Below are positions 33,353-45,604 of a stretch of DNA of 64,000 nucleotides, in pieces; the first letter of the stretch is position 1; the number at the start of each line of letters is the position of its first letter. The notes under the pieces are model-generated. The model saw nothing but the letters and a program-made list of their open reading frames with translations. It was not told where the DNA came from and ran no database searches. Made by a program: the position numbers and the translations under genes. The stretch comes from Selaginella moellendorffii (lineage: Eukaryota > Streptophyta > Lycopodiopsida > Selaginellales > Selaginellaceae). Location: positions 870,165 through 934,164 of the forward strand of contig NW_003314263.1 of NCBI RefSeq assembly GCF_000143415.4. The letters run 5' to 3'.

Positions 33353-33826
33353 AAAAAGGAGTTTATTTTAATTACAAATGTAAAAAGAAAGGAAAAAAAC
33401 TCTTTAAATCTTGGTCGCTTGCGCTGCGGGCAGCATATTCTCCTTGAGCTTCCTTGATCATGTCCCGTTGGGCGCAGTTGCAGAGGACCTGCCTGGGATC
33501 GTCAAGAGAGCACCACCACTAAAAAGAAAAGAAAAAAGGATCAGAAAGCATAGAAAAAAAAAAAACGTGCCAAGCTTTTTTGTTTACCAGAGTTCCTGAT
33601 CTTCTACAACGTTGAGATTAATCTTGTATTTATAATTATAAACATACTTATAATTTATAAACCTTCCTAAACACCTTTTAGTATAGTTCAGTTTCTTCTA
33701 CCATTCAAATATTATTATTAGTCTATTTTACTTATCTTCTTTTCGTGTCGGACACAACTCATATTTTTACTTAGTGTTGTAATCTATACTTCTTACAATA
33801 TTTTGTATCTAAGATATTCTCATATG
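33353..33826. other. HQG2-A2 spacer with exon-like remnant
   Basis: Right of 33352 the palindrome-1 arms no longer match. The spacer is homologous to 54920-55380 in the tandem unit. On the minus strand at about 33405-33520 it contains a decayed version of a 40-residue coding-like stretch (GIVKRAPPL) better preserved at 55198-55312. The rest is AT-rich; I see nothing else. Confidence 0.45.
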
Positions 33827-34594
33827 TTATTGGGTATTGCGATTTAAATACCTGAAAGCTAAAGCTTGCCGGGCAGTAATTGGATCAGACGCTAGCATCG
33901 ATTTGATTAACTCCAGGGCGTCTTTGTCCTTGATCAAATCATCCAAAGCCCGAAGAAATTTTTTGATCGTCTCCAACACCTCTCCTTTAGCCTCTTTCTC
34001 TGGTAGCTCAGGCATTTCCAATGGCAAGAGCATCCCCACTAGCAATATCCCAGCACTCCATATGTCCACCGCAGTTCCCACTTTCAGGGTTGTTTCTGGG
34101 GGATTGTTGCAAAGCCTCCTCGCACAGCTAAAATCGCCCAGCTTCACCTTGAAATCACATCCTTTGACCTTCACCAGGATGTTATCTTTTGTCATGCCCT
34201 AGTGCGCCACCCCACGTTCATGCGGCCATGCAAGCCCTAGAAGGAGCTGGCGCATTATCTCCTTGATCTTCTCTTCCCTGGTGAAAAACCTCGAACCAAG
34301 CTCAGATTCTTTGCCAGCTTTCGAAAGGAGGTACTCCAACACGTTACCATTAGTATGCTCGAATACCATGTAGTAATTCCCGTCCTTGTCTAGCCCCATG
34401 TCAATAACGTCCAAAACGTTTTCGTGTTTGCAATTTACCATGATCTCAAACTCCTTGAGGATTTGCTTGTGAACCTCCTCGCCTTTACCCTTATTTTTTA
34501 TCACTATTCTCTCGCCCAGATCATTGTATCCATGCGCCACCGCAGAGCTTTCGCCATATCCAGACGCATAGTTATATCTGCCCAACACTTTCAT
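33827..34594 (-). pseudogene. Pseudokinase HQG2, nonsense copy
   Basis: ATG at 34594 (MKVLGRYNYASGYGESS). The N-lobe is open for 131 codons with RIVIK, HENVLDVIDMG and LLLGLAW. It stops at VAH followed by TAG, where the relatives read CAG (the Q of HQG). The rest (GMTKDNILVK, GDFSCARR, PPETTLKVGTAVDIWSAG, to RNTQ) is open in the same frame to 33827. A single nonsense change therefore inactivates it. It is divergent from the N-terminal fragment at 34657. Confidence 0.85.
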
Positions 34595-34656
34595 TTCTCA
34601 AGCTATGGAGAAGGGTTTAGGGTTTTAGGCGCGTTTCTCCATAGGGAGCTTAACTG

Positions 34657-34887
34657 TTGGGCAGATATAACTATGCGTCTGCGGATGCGCATGGATGCGA
34701 TCATCTGGGCGAGAGAGTAGTGCTAGGAAATATGGGTAAAGGCGAGGAGGTTCACAAGCAAATCCTCAAGGAGCTTGAGATCATGGTAAATTGCAAACAC
34801 GAAAACGTTTTGGACGTGATTGACATGGGGCTAGACAAGGACGGGAATTACTACATGGTATTCAAGCATACTAATGGTAACGTGTAA
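34657..34887 (+). pseudogene. N-terminal fragment of the HQG kinase, head-to-head with HQG2
   Basis: Homologous to the first 80 or so codons of HQG (GRYNYASADAHG, KQILKELEIMVNCKHENVLDVIDMG, MVFKHTNGNV), ending in TAA. The ATG of the parent is lost (TAACTGTTGGGC). It is an inverted repeat of the start of HQG2 with only about 62 bp between, which contains a reversed telobox piece and TTTCTCCATAG motifs. Confidence 0.75.
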
Positions 34888-35704
34888 TGCCTACTTTAGA
34901 GTTTGCTCCCTTAAGGGGAGGTTTGTGCAGGTTAGAACTCTGTCAAAGATAAGCTAGAGCACTTGTTTCATGTGAGAGGCAAGATAATACACTCTAGCTT
35001 TGAGTTGGAGGATGTTCACATCTTGTGTAAAGTTACAAATTGAAACTTTGTTGCAATTAAACACTATTTTGGCATTAGAAGTATATTGGTGGTAGAGTGT
35101 TCCGTGGCAAGTCTTATAAATCATGGAGCATGGCATAGGGTAATGTACATATACGTTTATTGATCTCTGCCTCAACTTCCTCTTGTAGGCTTCCATCTGG
35201 GAGTGTATTATTGATGATCAAGTCTTCAATTGGATAATTCCTCACATGCAAAAAATTCACCATCCACTTTACACTTAATTTTGTACATACCACTCCTTAA
35301 TAATGTAAAAATTGTTTACATCACTCTTCATCATCCCTACTTCCCATCCTCTTGTACCAATATGGCCTAGCAAAAAGATTGCACAAAGGCAAATAGATTT
35401 GCAAATGCTGAAATTTGCAAAATCTCATAGATTTCAAAAATACTTTTAAAATAAAAATATATTTCTAGACCTTTAAGTAAAATATAAAATAAACCAGAAA
35501 CTGGCAGGCAGTGATCCTCCCAAAGTAGACCGTGCTGAGAGGGCTTGTGATTCATGGCCAGGACATGAAGATTGCAGAGGACGAGCTGCATGATGCAGTA
35601 GCCTCTTGTCTCCACAACTTTGTGCTGCCTCGCAAACAATCCATCTCTGATCACCTCTGGAACTTCCACAAGCTCATTTGTTACCATCACAATCGAGGAC
35701 CTGT
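34888..35704. repeat. Spacer module X1 (no recognised gene)
   Basis: Homologous in inverted orientation to 48645-49430 and 57916-58700. It has short frames (for example 34954-35196 minus and 35367-35690 minus) that recur in all copies but match no family I know. The stretch beside the chimera (35500-35700) may be decayed PPR coding sequence leading into TLIFGYAESG. The remainder is AT-rich. Confidence 0.45.
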
Positions 35705-36528
35705 TGCGTAAACACTCTCATCTTCGGCTACGCGGAGAGTGGCGAGGCTGGCGGTGGAGCTCGACTCTCTAACTTTCGCCGCGGTGCTCAAAGCCTGTGG
35801 AAGCCTGGGGGATCTGGAAACTGGGAGGAAGATCCACGCCGAGGAGATTGGATCACTCCACAGGGACGATCCCGTTGTTGGGAGCTCGCTCGTCAGCTTC
35901 TATGGCAAGTGCGGGAGTGTGGACGAAGCTCGCCAAGTCTTCCACTCCATGGATCGAGGCAGCAAGATCTGGGGACTTGGAACTCGCTGCTGGAAGCTCA
36001 CAGCCACGCGGGAGACACGAGCAACGTGTTGGATCTCTTCGAGCAAATGCTGCGCTCGGCATGGCCACGGACGACCCCAAGGAGATGTCGCATATGGCCC
36101 TGGAGGTGACGAGCTGCAAGGATGGTCATGGCGACGCTAGGTTGCAGATCTTTTACACTACAGCCATGGACGTGTGGGCGCTGGGAGTGATCGCATATGA
36201 GCTGCTGAGAGACTACAAGCAGTTCAGGGAGATCAAGTTGTTGCGAGCCGGGGAATTCCCGGATGGTTGTCCTCTCTCAGAGGCGGAGGATCTCATCTGC
36301 GGGATGCTGGCTGTGGAGCCGAGCGAGAGGTTGACGCTGGATGGTGTGCTGGAGTGGATCGTTGAGAATTGCAGCAGTAAGATCAAGAAGACGATTCAAA
36401 AGAGGAGGCGCTGTGGAGTGAAGAGGAGTGCTCCCGGTTTTAGTCGCGACTTGGTTGTCAAGAAAGTTCGAGCAGCGTGTGTTAAATACATGCCACCATC
36501 AGCCAACTTGGTGAGCGCCTACTGTTAG
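35705..36528 (+). pseudogene. PPR-kinase chimera Ch1
   Basis: 5' half: PPR coding sequence (TLIFGYAESG, RLAVELDSLTFAAVLKACGS, LETGRKIHAEEI, SLVSFYGKCGSVDEARQVFHSMD). At about 36058 it switches to the K gene just after its DFG motif (MATDDPKEMS), lacking the CGTGKY part. It continues as the C-lobe (AMDVWALGVIAYELLRD to VVKKVRAAC). The join shares TCGGC with both parents. PPR and kinase portions lie in different frames here: a 133-codon frame ends at 36140 and a 243-codon frame spans 35797-36528. No catalytic residues remain. Copies lie at 47856 and 57078 (minus). Confidence 0.75.
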
Positions 36529-36550
36529 TACATGAAGAGATAAATGTAAA

Positions 36551-36772
36551 CTAGGGTGTAGTTTTTTCATACGGATCATATTTTAAAAACAATGATATAA
36601 CGTGAATTTGTGTACCACTTGGTATGGTTGTTTGCTCGCCCCAAGCCCAGCTCGAAAACGCTCCTGGCTGCTCGTTGCATGAAGCCTTGGCTGGTAGCCA
36701 CCGAGTAGAAATCCCCAAGCCAGAAGATCCGGGAGAAATGGCATGGCTTGGACGACCTCTCGACATCCCCAT
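36551..36772 (-). pseudogene. Short PPR 3' remnant
   Basis: On the minus strand, a remnant of the 3' end of the P pseudogenes (PFLPDLLAW, then decayed sequence to the shared tail). It lies tail-to-tail with Ch1, repeating the K/P arrangement in miniature. A mirror copy lies at 47560-47750 (plus). Confidence 0.55.
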
Positions 36773-37095
36773 TATTAAAATTATGTATTAAAATATTTTA
36801 ATATTACTTATTCTCAATTACTAATACATCTTCCAAAACTATAATAATAATACTTTTTTAACTATATGCTTCAATATTATTATAACTCAATGCTATAGCC
36901 TTTATGCTCCTTTTATGCTCTGATAGTATTGATTTAGCTTAGCTCTGTCATTAACAATTTATATAATCCCAGAAGAATATCCCAGAATAATTAATAATAT
37001 ACTTACTAAACTAAAGAATAAAAATTAAAAATACATAATATCTTAATTAAAAGCGATATCATATAAATTATTATAATTATGTTTCAAAGATATGA
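36773..37095. other. AT-rich spacer
   Basis: About 320 bp of AT-rich sequence, inverted counterpart of 47250-47560. No coding or RNA signal seen. Confidence 0.5.
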
Positions 37096-37678
37096 TCTCT
37101 CTTCGCACTATTTGAATTTTAATTTTGTCTCCTGGAACTCAATGCTCGGATCTGTCACTGGAAACGGCAACTTAGAAGCGACAGTGTGGTTCTTTGAGCG
37201 TTTTCCCGAGAAGAACGTCGTCTCCTACAACACCATGATTGCGGGGAATCCTCAGGCCGGAGAGCTAAGCTCTTGCTTCGATCTGGTGGCGAGGATGGCA
37301 ATCGAGGGACTCACTCCGGACGAGCAATCCTTCTCCAGTGTTCTGGCTGCGTCCAGCCATGGCGGAAAGCTAGAACAGGGACTCCGCCACTTCGTGCTCA
37401 TGAGCGGCGACTTTGAAATCACATCTTTGAGGGAGCACTACGATTCAGTCACAGACATCCTGGGACGGGCCGGGAACCTGGAACTCGCTCGCGAGGTGGT
37501 CCAAGCCATGCCATTTCTCCCGGCTTGGGGATCGCTACTCGGTGGCTATCAGATGCAAAGTGGCCAAGGCTTCACGCAACGAGCAGCCAGGAGCGTTTCC
37601 GAGCTGGGCATGGGGCGGGCAAACAGCCATACCAAGTGGTACACAAATTCACGTTATATCATTGATTTTAAAATATGA
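37096..37678 (+). pseudogene. PPR protein fragment P3
   Basis: Best preserved P copy: FVSWNSMLGSVTGNGNLEATVWFFERFPEKNV..., with the VSWN Trp intact, open for about 199 codons from 37079. It has ELSSCFDLVARMAIEGLTPDE and DILGRAGNLELAREVVQAMPF, both typical PPR/E-domain segments. It lacks the upstream repeats and degenerates after GGYQM, so it is still a fragment. Confidence 0.7.
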
Positions 37679-37777
37679 TCTGTATGATCAAACTACACCC
37701 TGGTTTACATTTATCTCTTCATGTACTAACAGTAAGCGCTCACCAAGTTGGCTGATGGAGGCATGTATTTAACACAC

Positions 37778-38689
37778 TCACGCTGCTCGAACTTTCTTGA
37801 CAACCAAGTCGCTACTAAAACCGGGAGCACTCCTCTTCACTCCACAGCGCCTCCTCTTTTGAATCGTCTTACTGCTGCAATTCTCCACGATCCAGGGATG
37901 CTCCAGCACACCATCCAACGTCAACCTCTCGCTCGGCTCCACAGCCAGCATCCCGCAGATGAGATCCTCCGCCTCGTCTGAGAGAGGACAACCATCCGGG
38001 AATTCCCCGGCTCGCAACAACTCGATTTCCCTGGATTGCTTGTAGCCTCTCAGCAGCTCATATGCGATCACTCCCAGCGCCCACACGTCGATGGCCGCAG
38101 TGTAAAAGCTCTGCGACCTTGCGTCACCCTTGCAGCTCGTCACCTCCGGGGCCATATACTTCCCGGTTCCACAGCACTGCGACATCTCCTTGGGGTCGTC
38201 CGTGGCCACGCCGAAGTCTCCAATCACCACCTCGTGCACGGCAGCAGCGCCCAGCTTGACGAAGACGTTCTCCGGCTTGAGATCCCGGTGGACGATGCCG
38301 CTGCTATGTATCCCCTTGAGCGCCTCCGCCAGCCTCTGGATGGTCTTGGCGGCCTCCTCCTCGCCCAGCGGCCCTCCCTTGATCAATCGATGGAACAGGC
38401 TAGGACCGCACAGCTCCATCACCATGGTCCCGTAGCAAGCCCCGCCGCTCCTCTCCTTCACGAAGCCCGCCAAGGAGACCACTCCAGCGCAGCCGCGGAG
38501 CTTGGACATGAGCCGGAGCTCTCTCCCGGCGTCCCTCCCCGCTCGAAACATCTTTCCGGCGTAGCTCGTGGCCCCCTTGAGCACGAAAACCTGGCCCTGG
38601 CTCCCGCAACCCAGCCTCTGGCCCCTCGTGTAGATCTTGAGGAGCTCGGCACAATCATCGTCCTCAAACTCAACGTCTTGGCGGACCAT
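37778..38689 (-). CDS. Protein kinase K3, canonical motifs (palindrome 2, left)
   Basis: Third intact copy of K, 303 residues from ATG at 38689. It differs from K1/K2 at GQRLGCG (Q for E), ENVF (V for I) and LGAAAVH (for LDATAVH). It encodes the same protein as K4. All catalytic motifs (GCGSQGQV, HRDLKPEN, DFG, APE) are kept, as is the basic C-terminus. It lies tail-to-tail with PPR fragment P3. Confidence 0.88.
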   Translation of the reverse strand: MVRQDVEFEDDDCAELLKIYTRGQRLGCGSQGQVFVLKGATSYAGKMFRAGRDAGRELRLMSKLRGCAGVVSLAGFVKERSGGACYGTMVMELCGPSLFHRLIKGGPLGEEEAAKTIQRLAEALKGIHSSGIVHRDLKPENVFVKLGAAAVHEVVIGDFGVATDDPKEMSQCCGTGKYMAPEVTSCKGDARSQSFYTAAIDVWALGVIAYELLRGYKQSREIELLRAGEFPDGCPLSDEAEDLICGMLAVEPSERLTLDGVLEHPWIVENCSSKTIQKRRRCGVKRSAPGFSSDLVVKKVRAA

Positions 38690-38791
38690 CGCAGAGCTTC
38701 TCCTCTCGCGCAAGCTTCCTTGAGATGAGAAATAAAAAGGGTAGAAACCCTAGCTTCTCATAACGACTATTTGTCGACGGTTGGGATGGCG

Positions 38792-38988
38792 TTCTGCCGT
38801 CGGATGAGATGTGACTGCGATCTAGCCGAGAATAATCTAATTGTTTATTGAATATTCACTATTGACCCGTCACCTTCTTGGGAGTTGACGCCCCAAGCTT
38901 GTTCTTGGGGTTGTGCGTGGTGTTGAGTTGCCAGACCAGCTTTTGCAAGTTCCCCGACCTCCCCGGCAAACACATCAAAGTTCTTCCT
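38792..38988. repeat. 197-bp segment, opposite orientation to 16437-16584
   Basis: Same flanks as in palindrome 1 but reversed content, including about 50 bp absent there (CAGACCAGCTTTTGC, CCCCGACCTCC and TTGACCCGTCACC parts). In this orientation a minus-strand frame runs continuously through it (38859-39083, ending KKVTGQ), so this may be the ancestral orientation. Confidence 0.7.
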
Positions 38989-41900
38989 AGTAGTTCATCC
39001 ACTTTGCATGCGTTAGATCGAGGAGTGAAGGTTTGGAAACTTGCCTTTGTATGAGAAACACGCAACTCCTTGAGAAGGAGCACGAGCTCCTCCAGTTTCC
39101 AGTTGATTGCAAGTCGTTTATAATCCTAGAACAAAGCTTGCAAGGTGAATCCTTGTGAAGAACATGAAAGGTTTGTAGAGGAAGCAAACCTTGTAGCTTT
39201 GCTCGTATACAGGACATGCTTGCAGTTCTGGGAGCCTCAGCCGCTCCCTGTGCTTTCAAATCCTCAATGTCTCGCTCACTAGAACTCCTTTTAAAAACCA
39301 ACATGTTAAACTCATTTAGAAACTTGTTTTTTTATTTTTTTAACAAGTTTTTCTTTAATCTCACTTAATGAGTTTTTCTTAATCATTTTAACGTCTATAT
39401 TTCACCATCAATCATTCTGTCTTTGCCGATTTTGATATGTAAGTGCATAAATGTTCTGAGGCAAGCCTTTCACGTGTTGCAGCCAGGTGACTTGGCCTTC
39501 CTCTCTACTTCAAAAACCTGATCAACATAAACATACCAAGCTTCATGAGCAGTCCTTGGTGCTCTCACTTGAAGAATATCATGAGATTTTGGCCATATTG
39601 GAACAACATCCCCTGATTCAAGAAGTTTACATGGTAGCCTTGAGGATTTTACATCCTAAACAATTTGATCTCCACGCCATTTTCCATCTGGGATCAGAAC
39701 CACACATATCTCATGCTCTATGAGCTCAACAGGTTGAATGCAATCAACGCTGAACTTATGCATTGCGCTTGTAAGCAGATGCATACTCGAAAACTCATAT
39801 TTTTCTGGATGGCCATTTGTTATTTCATAACGAAAATAATCTACTGCAAAGTAAACCTGCAAGAGAATACAAAATATACATAACATAAAATAAAATAAAA
39901 TATGCTTTAACTTGTAGCTTTGTTCAAACTTATGACTAAAAGCATATTTAAACTTCTTAATCCAAGGAAGTTCTTCCCAAGTTCGATTCTTCACTACAAT
40001 GTGAACATTTTAGCCTCCAAAGATATATCCCACTGCGAAAGTAAATTTGAAGTGAATCACCTTGTTATTGGACTATGCATCCTCACTTTTATTGTTGAAT
40101 CCTGCAATTGCATTAAGCTCATGAACACCAATAGGTCACTTAACTCCCTTGCCAATAAGAATTCCCTTCTCCTTTATCAGATCGTCCCTGTTAGAGTTTG
40201 GAGCGTCTGCAAATAAAGCTTTAGCTACTGCTTGGCAAAATACTCCATTACATCATGGGGAAAAAGGATTGAAAACATTGCAGAGAAAGAAAGTGTTTGA
40301 TTAGCATTGGTGTTTTTAACTTCTTGCAAGCATTTTACAAACAATCCTTCCCAATGGTTTCGAGGAAGAAGATGATCATGATCTTGAAAGAGTAAAGCTT
40401 GTACTCTAGTAAAAAACAACCTGGGAAAAAACAAATTAGAAATGATTTATCCTATTATTGTTTGAAGCACCTGTTATGGATCCTAGAGAAAGTAATATGT
40501 CCATTTGTTTGTGATTTGTCTTCATGTTGTTAAATCTCACTAGAACATTTTACCAATAACACTCCTGATAATAAACAGTCCAAAACTAGCAATGACTCAA
40601 CATTTCAACCATGGTCTCATCCAAAGTCATAAAAAATCATTGCAATAACAGTGTTTAGTTATATAAGTTTAAGATCATCTAGATCCTCTAGNNNNNNNNN
40701 NNNNNNNNNNNNNNNNNNNNNNNNNNNNNNNNNNNNNNNNNNNNNNNNNNNNNNNNNNNNNNNNNNNNNNNNNNNNNNNNNNNNNNNNNNNNNNNNNNNN
40801 NNNNNNNNNNNNNNNNNNNNNNNNNNNNNNNNNNNNNNNNNNNNNNNNNNNNNNNNNNNNNNNNNNNNNNNNNNNNNNNNNNNNNNNNNNNNNNNNNNNN
40901 NNNNNNNNNNNNNNNNNNNNNNNNNNNNNNNNNNNNNNNNNNNNNNNNNNNNAATGTAGAGCAGATTTGCCTCTTGGTCCATAACTCTTTTCTGTAGAGG
41001 TATTTCCCATTTGAAGATGATTAATAGCTACCTCGACTTCTTCCATCGTTTGACATTGGTCTCAGTCTCTTGGTTTTCTGCCAAACATCTCTATAAAGTT
41101 TCTACTTTCTAGTATTACGAATTGAGCAATATCTACATGGATTTCCTCCCACTGCAAAGAATAGAAAATATAAAGTGGTTACAAATGATTAAATAGAAAA
41201 AAGAACTTACTAAAGCTCATCTTCAATAGCTCACATGCTGAACTTTTGTTCAAGCCCTAAAATCTAAACTACTGAAAGTTAAATATAAAGTTTATTTATA
41301 ATGAATATTTAGTTGCGTGTCCATTCAGGTACAAATCTTCTAACTGTTGCATGATATGATCTAAAAAGACATCAAGAACATTTGCATTGTCCATATTGTT
41401 AGGTAGCTCATCCTTCTAAATATACAATACTGGCAGAATGAGTTCCTCAACCTCGTGAATGCCTTGTGTCCCTTCGTTGAGCATGACAATATTATGCTTC
41501 TCATTTTAGTTGATGTTACTTGAAAACCATCAGCATATAGCATTAGTGCTAAATTTTGTGGATCACCATTTGCAAACCTTGGATTGCATGGGACATCACT
41601 GCTGCATTCTGGGCATGTAGTAAAACTACAACCATGACAATGATTGTACTATTGACTAGAGAACGTATATGTCTTTGTGGCCAAGTCTGAATCCATCTCT
41701 TGCATGACAAGCAGTGAATTGGAAGCTCAAAAGTTCTACCACTATCGCAGAATGCAAAGTACTTTATCCATTTTGAACTATGCCAAACTTGTTTCATTGT
41801 ACCCTCCATCTTTGGATCACGTTTATGTTAAAGTTCATTGAAGTTGATGGTAGTCATAAGTTCAATCTTTCTATGATTAGTTTAGGGTTTAGGGGTTCAA

Positions 41901-44370
41901 ACCAATCTGTTCAATGAACTTTCACCGTCAACCAAACCAAGAAACTTTAATGAAGGTGCATTATCGTGAAAACAAACAGCATGACACTGCACAATCCTAT
42001 GTCTTTGTAAGGGGTTTGCATTAACTCTGTGGTATCGTAATTCCACCACCACGAGCACTCAAAAGTTTGGGAAGAGAACCATCACCGTCATCCTTAAATC
42101 AAATCTGTAATATATCATCCGTCATATGCTGCGAGCAATGAGGCTTATCCAGCAAGGCCATCATACTCAAAATCTTTTGGAAAGCATTGTCATCATTAGA
42201 CAAAACCTTTGTACTAGTGACTGAAGAAACTTAGTAGTTGTGAATCTATAAAAAGTTTATGTTTTGGTGTCATGATATTTATATTTGATAAAAGACATAG
42301 AAACTAATCAATTTTTACACCATTATATAATCCATACCATCAGTTGCCTTAAAGTTAGTGTAGCTGGAGCCCTCACTTGTAGTAGCATCTAAAAAAAAAC
42401 AAAAACAAAAATGATTTAGGATCTAAAATCAAATTCAGTTTTAAAACCAAGAGGATTTCTTAACTTGCATTATGCACATAAGCACCTGAAAACCATGGTA
42501 TAAGTCTAATTAAGCTCTGAACTTATAAATGTAAAACTATATGTGTTTTAATACTTATATAATTATGTAATAATACATATATTTCAAAACTTATATGATA
42601 CAAACTCATATTGATTTTATAATTTTTCTTGACTCAAACTTAACATTAAAACTCAGTAGCTTTTAGTGTTTTAGAAGTTTATAAGAAATACTTGTTTTTG
42701 GAGTGTTGATTTCAATTTATAATTATGTTATTTTACCTGTCTAGAGATAACACACACCAATCTATCAAATTAGAGGCACTTAATTAGACCAATAAAGAAT
42801 AACAAACAAAAAAGTACAAGGATTTAGTTAGTATTATTTTCTACTTTATTTTATCAAAAACTTTGATAATTACCTAGTACTATTTAAATATAAACATGAT
42901 TTTGCTAAAGTATTATTATTTATTACATAAAACTAGTTAATTTATTTAAGCTAGTTATTCTATATATAGAGAGAGAGGGTAAAATGTAAATGTTTAAAAT
43001 ATAAGTAATTATATTTAGAAAAATTTTATCTTCTCACTACTAAAATCAAGAAAGTTTAAACATTTTAATTTTTGATGAATAATATCATGAAGAGAAAGAG
43101 TCTAATGACAAAAAATAATATCCATGAAATTATGAAAGCAAAAAAAATTATATTATTTCTTTTTAATCATTAAAAATATTTTTAATTAATACATTTTCTC
43201 TTTCACAAACTTCTATACAAGCACAACCTTCTATTTAGCATTAAACATAATGAGATTTAGGAACTTCGCATTATAAGTCATAATTGACCTTGTTTAAATA
43301 ATAAATAAATTTTTTATCCTATTTTATATTTAATTTATTTTTTAATCTTTCTTATTGAAAATTTAGTAAAAAATCTATTTGATTGAAGAGAAAATAAAGT
43401 TTTTTTAATAGAAAAGGAAAGTGAAATATTTTCATAGTAAATTTCACATTATTTATTAGTTATGTTAAATATTTTACATCATTGCAAAAAGAACTTCTAA
43501 AATAAAATTTGGAAGTAAAGACTAGTGGGATTAACTATTAAACACTATCGAAGTATGATCTAGCAAAGTTATTAAAGTTTTTGGTTCTTGTATTAATTTT
43601 TTGGTTTTTTATTAATGATGTAACCTTTTATTGATGCACTACAACACCATCATAATTTGAGCACACTCTTTTTTAAATATACTCATCAGTTTTTCTATTT
43701 GTGCAACTATTAGTAGTGTTACAATTATATCCTTCACTCACTAATCTAATGGATTTACTTTTCACTCACTATAGTTATGAATTATAGCCATTTTCAAATG
43801 TATGTACTTCCTATTGCAATTACTTCCTCTTCCACTCCACCATAGTCACAAAAGATCTTTAAAGTACATGATGACTTGGAAATAATTATAAAAATAATGT
43901 CAGAGTTTGAAATAAATAAAATTAATATTTTTCATTTATTAATTTTATAATGCCCATACTATTTGTTATTGAGTTGTTCCTTTTCATGGTATTGCAAATC
44001 AAAAATTAAAAATTTTAAGAATTTCCTTATGAAGGGTTACATTGCTATTTATAACTTTATAAAGGTGTGGTGATGGATTTATTTAATTATTTAAATTTTA
44101 ATAATTTTCATATTTCTCATAAATAATATATTTTTAGGCTTAAAATAAATACACTAATTTATGTAAGAGAAATTATATGTACTAGATAATTATATATAAA
44201 AATATATGATTGATCCTTACCAGTCTCATTAGGTACCCTTATACTTAATAAATTGGTCTGTGTCATCTCTAGAAAAGCAAAACAACATAGTTGTAAATTG
44301 AGATTAACACTCCAAAAAAAAGTGCTTCTTGTGAACCTCTAAACATTTCTAGCTATATAAGCTTCCACAA
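38989..44370 (-). repeat. Repeat M, third copy, with internally rearranged AT-rich half
   Basis: Same degenerate minus-strand coding pieces as palindrome 1 (38987-39304, 39656-39994, 41361-41543, 41549-41809), with scattered small indels. From about 42830 blocks are out of order: a segment ending TATATATAGAGAGAG near 42970 is followed by one that is upstream and inverted in palindrome 1. The sequence then continues through 43137-43660. 43.9-44.37 kb is AT-rich and unique to this copy. No intact gene. Confidence 0.55.
40692..40952. other. Assembly gap, 261 N
   Basis: A run of 261 N inside repeat M. The homologous left-arm interval (about 18374-18636) is of nearly the same length, so the gap is probably sized correctly. 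It covers the same sub-region as the 100-N gap at 28213. Confidence 0.9.
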
Positions 44371-44374
44371 TCTT

Positions 44375-45604
44375 TTGATCTCGTATTTCTTGGTAGAAAG
44401 ATTGAGCAAGACATCCAGGATTTGGAAGCACAGGGAGCAGCACACTAGGGGCTTGTCACAGTACGAGCAAAGCTACAAGGTTTGCTTCCTTTGCAAAGCT
44501 TTCATGTTCTTCACAAGGATTCAACTTGGGAGCTTTTTTCCAGGATTGAAAATGCAGATAAACAACTTGCAATCAACTTGTGACAGGAAACTAGAAGAGC
44601 TCGTGCTCCTTGTCAAGGACTTGAGTGTTTCTCAGGCAAGTTTTCAAGCCTTCACACCTCAATCTAACATGTGCAAAGTGGATGATCTACTACGAAGAAC
44701 TTTGATTCTTTTGCAGGTTTACCTTGCAACAGATTATTTTCGTTATGAAATAACAAATGGCCATCCAGAAAAATATGAGTTTTCGAGTATGCATCTGCTT
44801 ACAAGTGCAATGCATAAGTTCAGCGTTGATTGCATTCAACCTGTTGAGCTCATAGAGCATGAGATATGTGTGGTTCTGATCCCAGATGGAAAATGGCGTG
44901 GAGATCAAATTGTTTAGGATGTAAAATCCTCAAGGTTACCATGTAAACTTCTTGAATCAGGAGATGTTGTTCCAATATGGCCAAAATCTCATAATATTCT
45001 TCAAGTGAGAGCACCAAGGACATCTCATGAAGCTTGGTATGTTTATGTTGATCAGGGTTTTGAAGTAGAGAGGAAGGCCAAGTCACCTGGCTGCAACACG
45101 TGAAAGGCTTGCCTCAGAACATTTATGCACTTACATATCAAAATCGGCAAAGACTATCTTGGTTAGAATCATTGATGGTGAAATATAGACGTTAAAATGA
45201 TTAAGAAAAACTCATTAAGTGAGATTAAACAAAAACTTGTTAAAAAAATTAAAAAAACAAGCTTAAGTAGTTTCTAAATGAGTTTAACATGTTGGTTTTT
45301 AAAAGGAGTTCTAGTGAGCGAGACATTGAGGATTTGAAAGCACAGGGAGCGGCTGAGGCTCCCAGAACTGCAAGCATATCCTGTATACGAGCAAAGCTAC
45401 AAGGTTTGCTTCCTCTACAAACCTTTCATGTTCTTCACAAGGATTCACCTTGCAAGCTTTGTTCTAGGATTATAAACGACTTGCAATCAACTGGAAACTG
45501 GAGGAGCTCGTGCTCCTTCTCAAGGAGTTGCGTGTTTCTCATACAAAGGCAAGTTTCCAAACCTTCACTCCTCGATCTAACGCATGCAAAGTGGATGAAC
45601 TACT
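44375..45604 (+). repeat. Repeat M, truncated fourth copy
   Basis: Inverted relative to 38989-39900. It includes a 180-codon frame (44375-44917) whose N-terminal half (YEQSYKVCFLCKAFMFF, LKMQINNLQSTCDRKLEELV) duplicates the sequence at 45289-45606, and whose C-terminal half is the shared YFRYEITNGHPEKYEF region. A duplication within the element produced this longer frame. Family not recognised; probably not a functional gene. Confidence 0.5.

Noticed and set aside
40651-41046. Frames crossing the N-gap at 40692-40952
   Set aside because: They are open only because N codons cannot encode stops; the flanks are degenerate repeat M.
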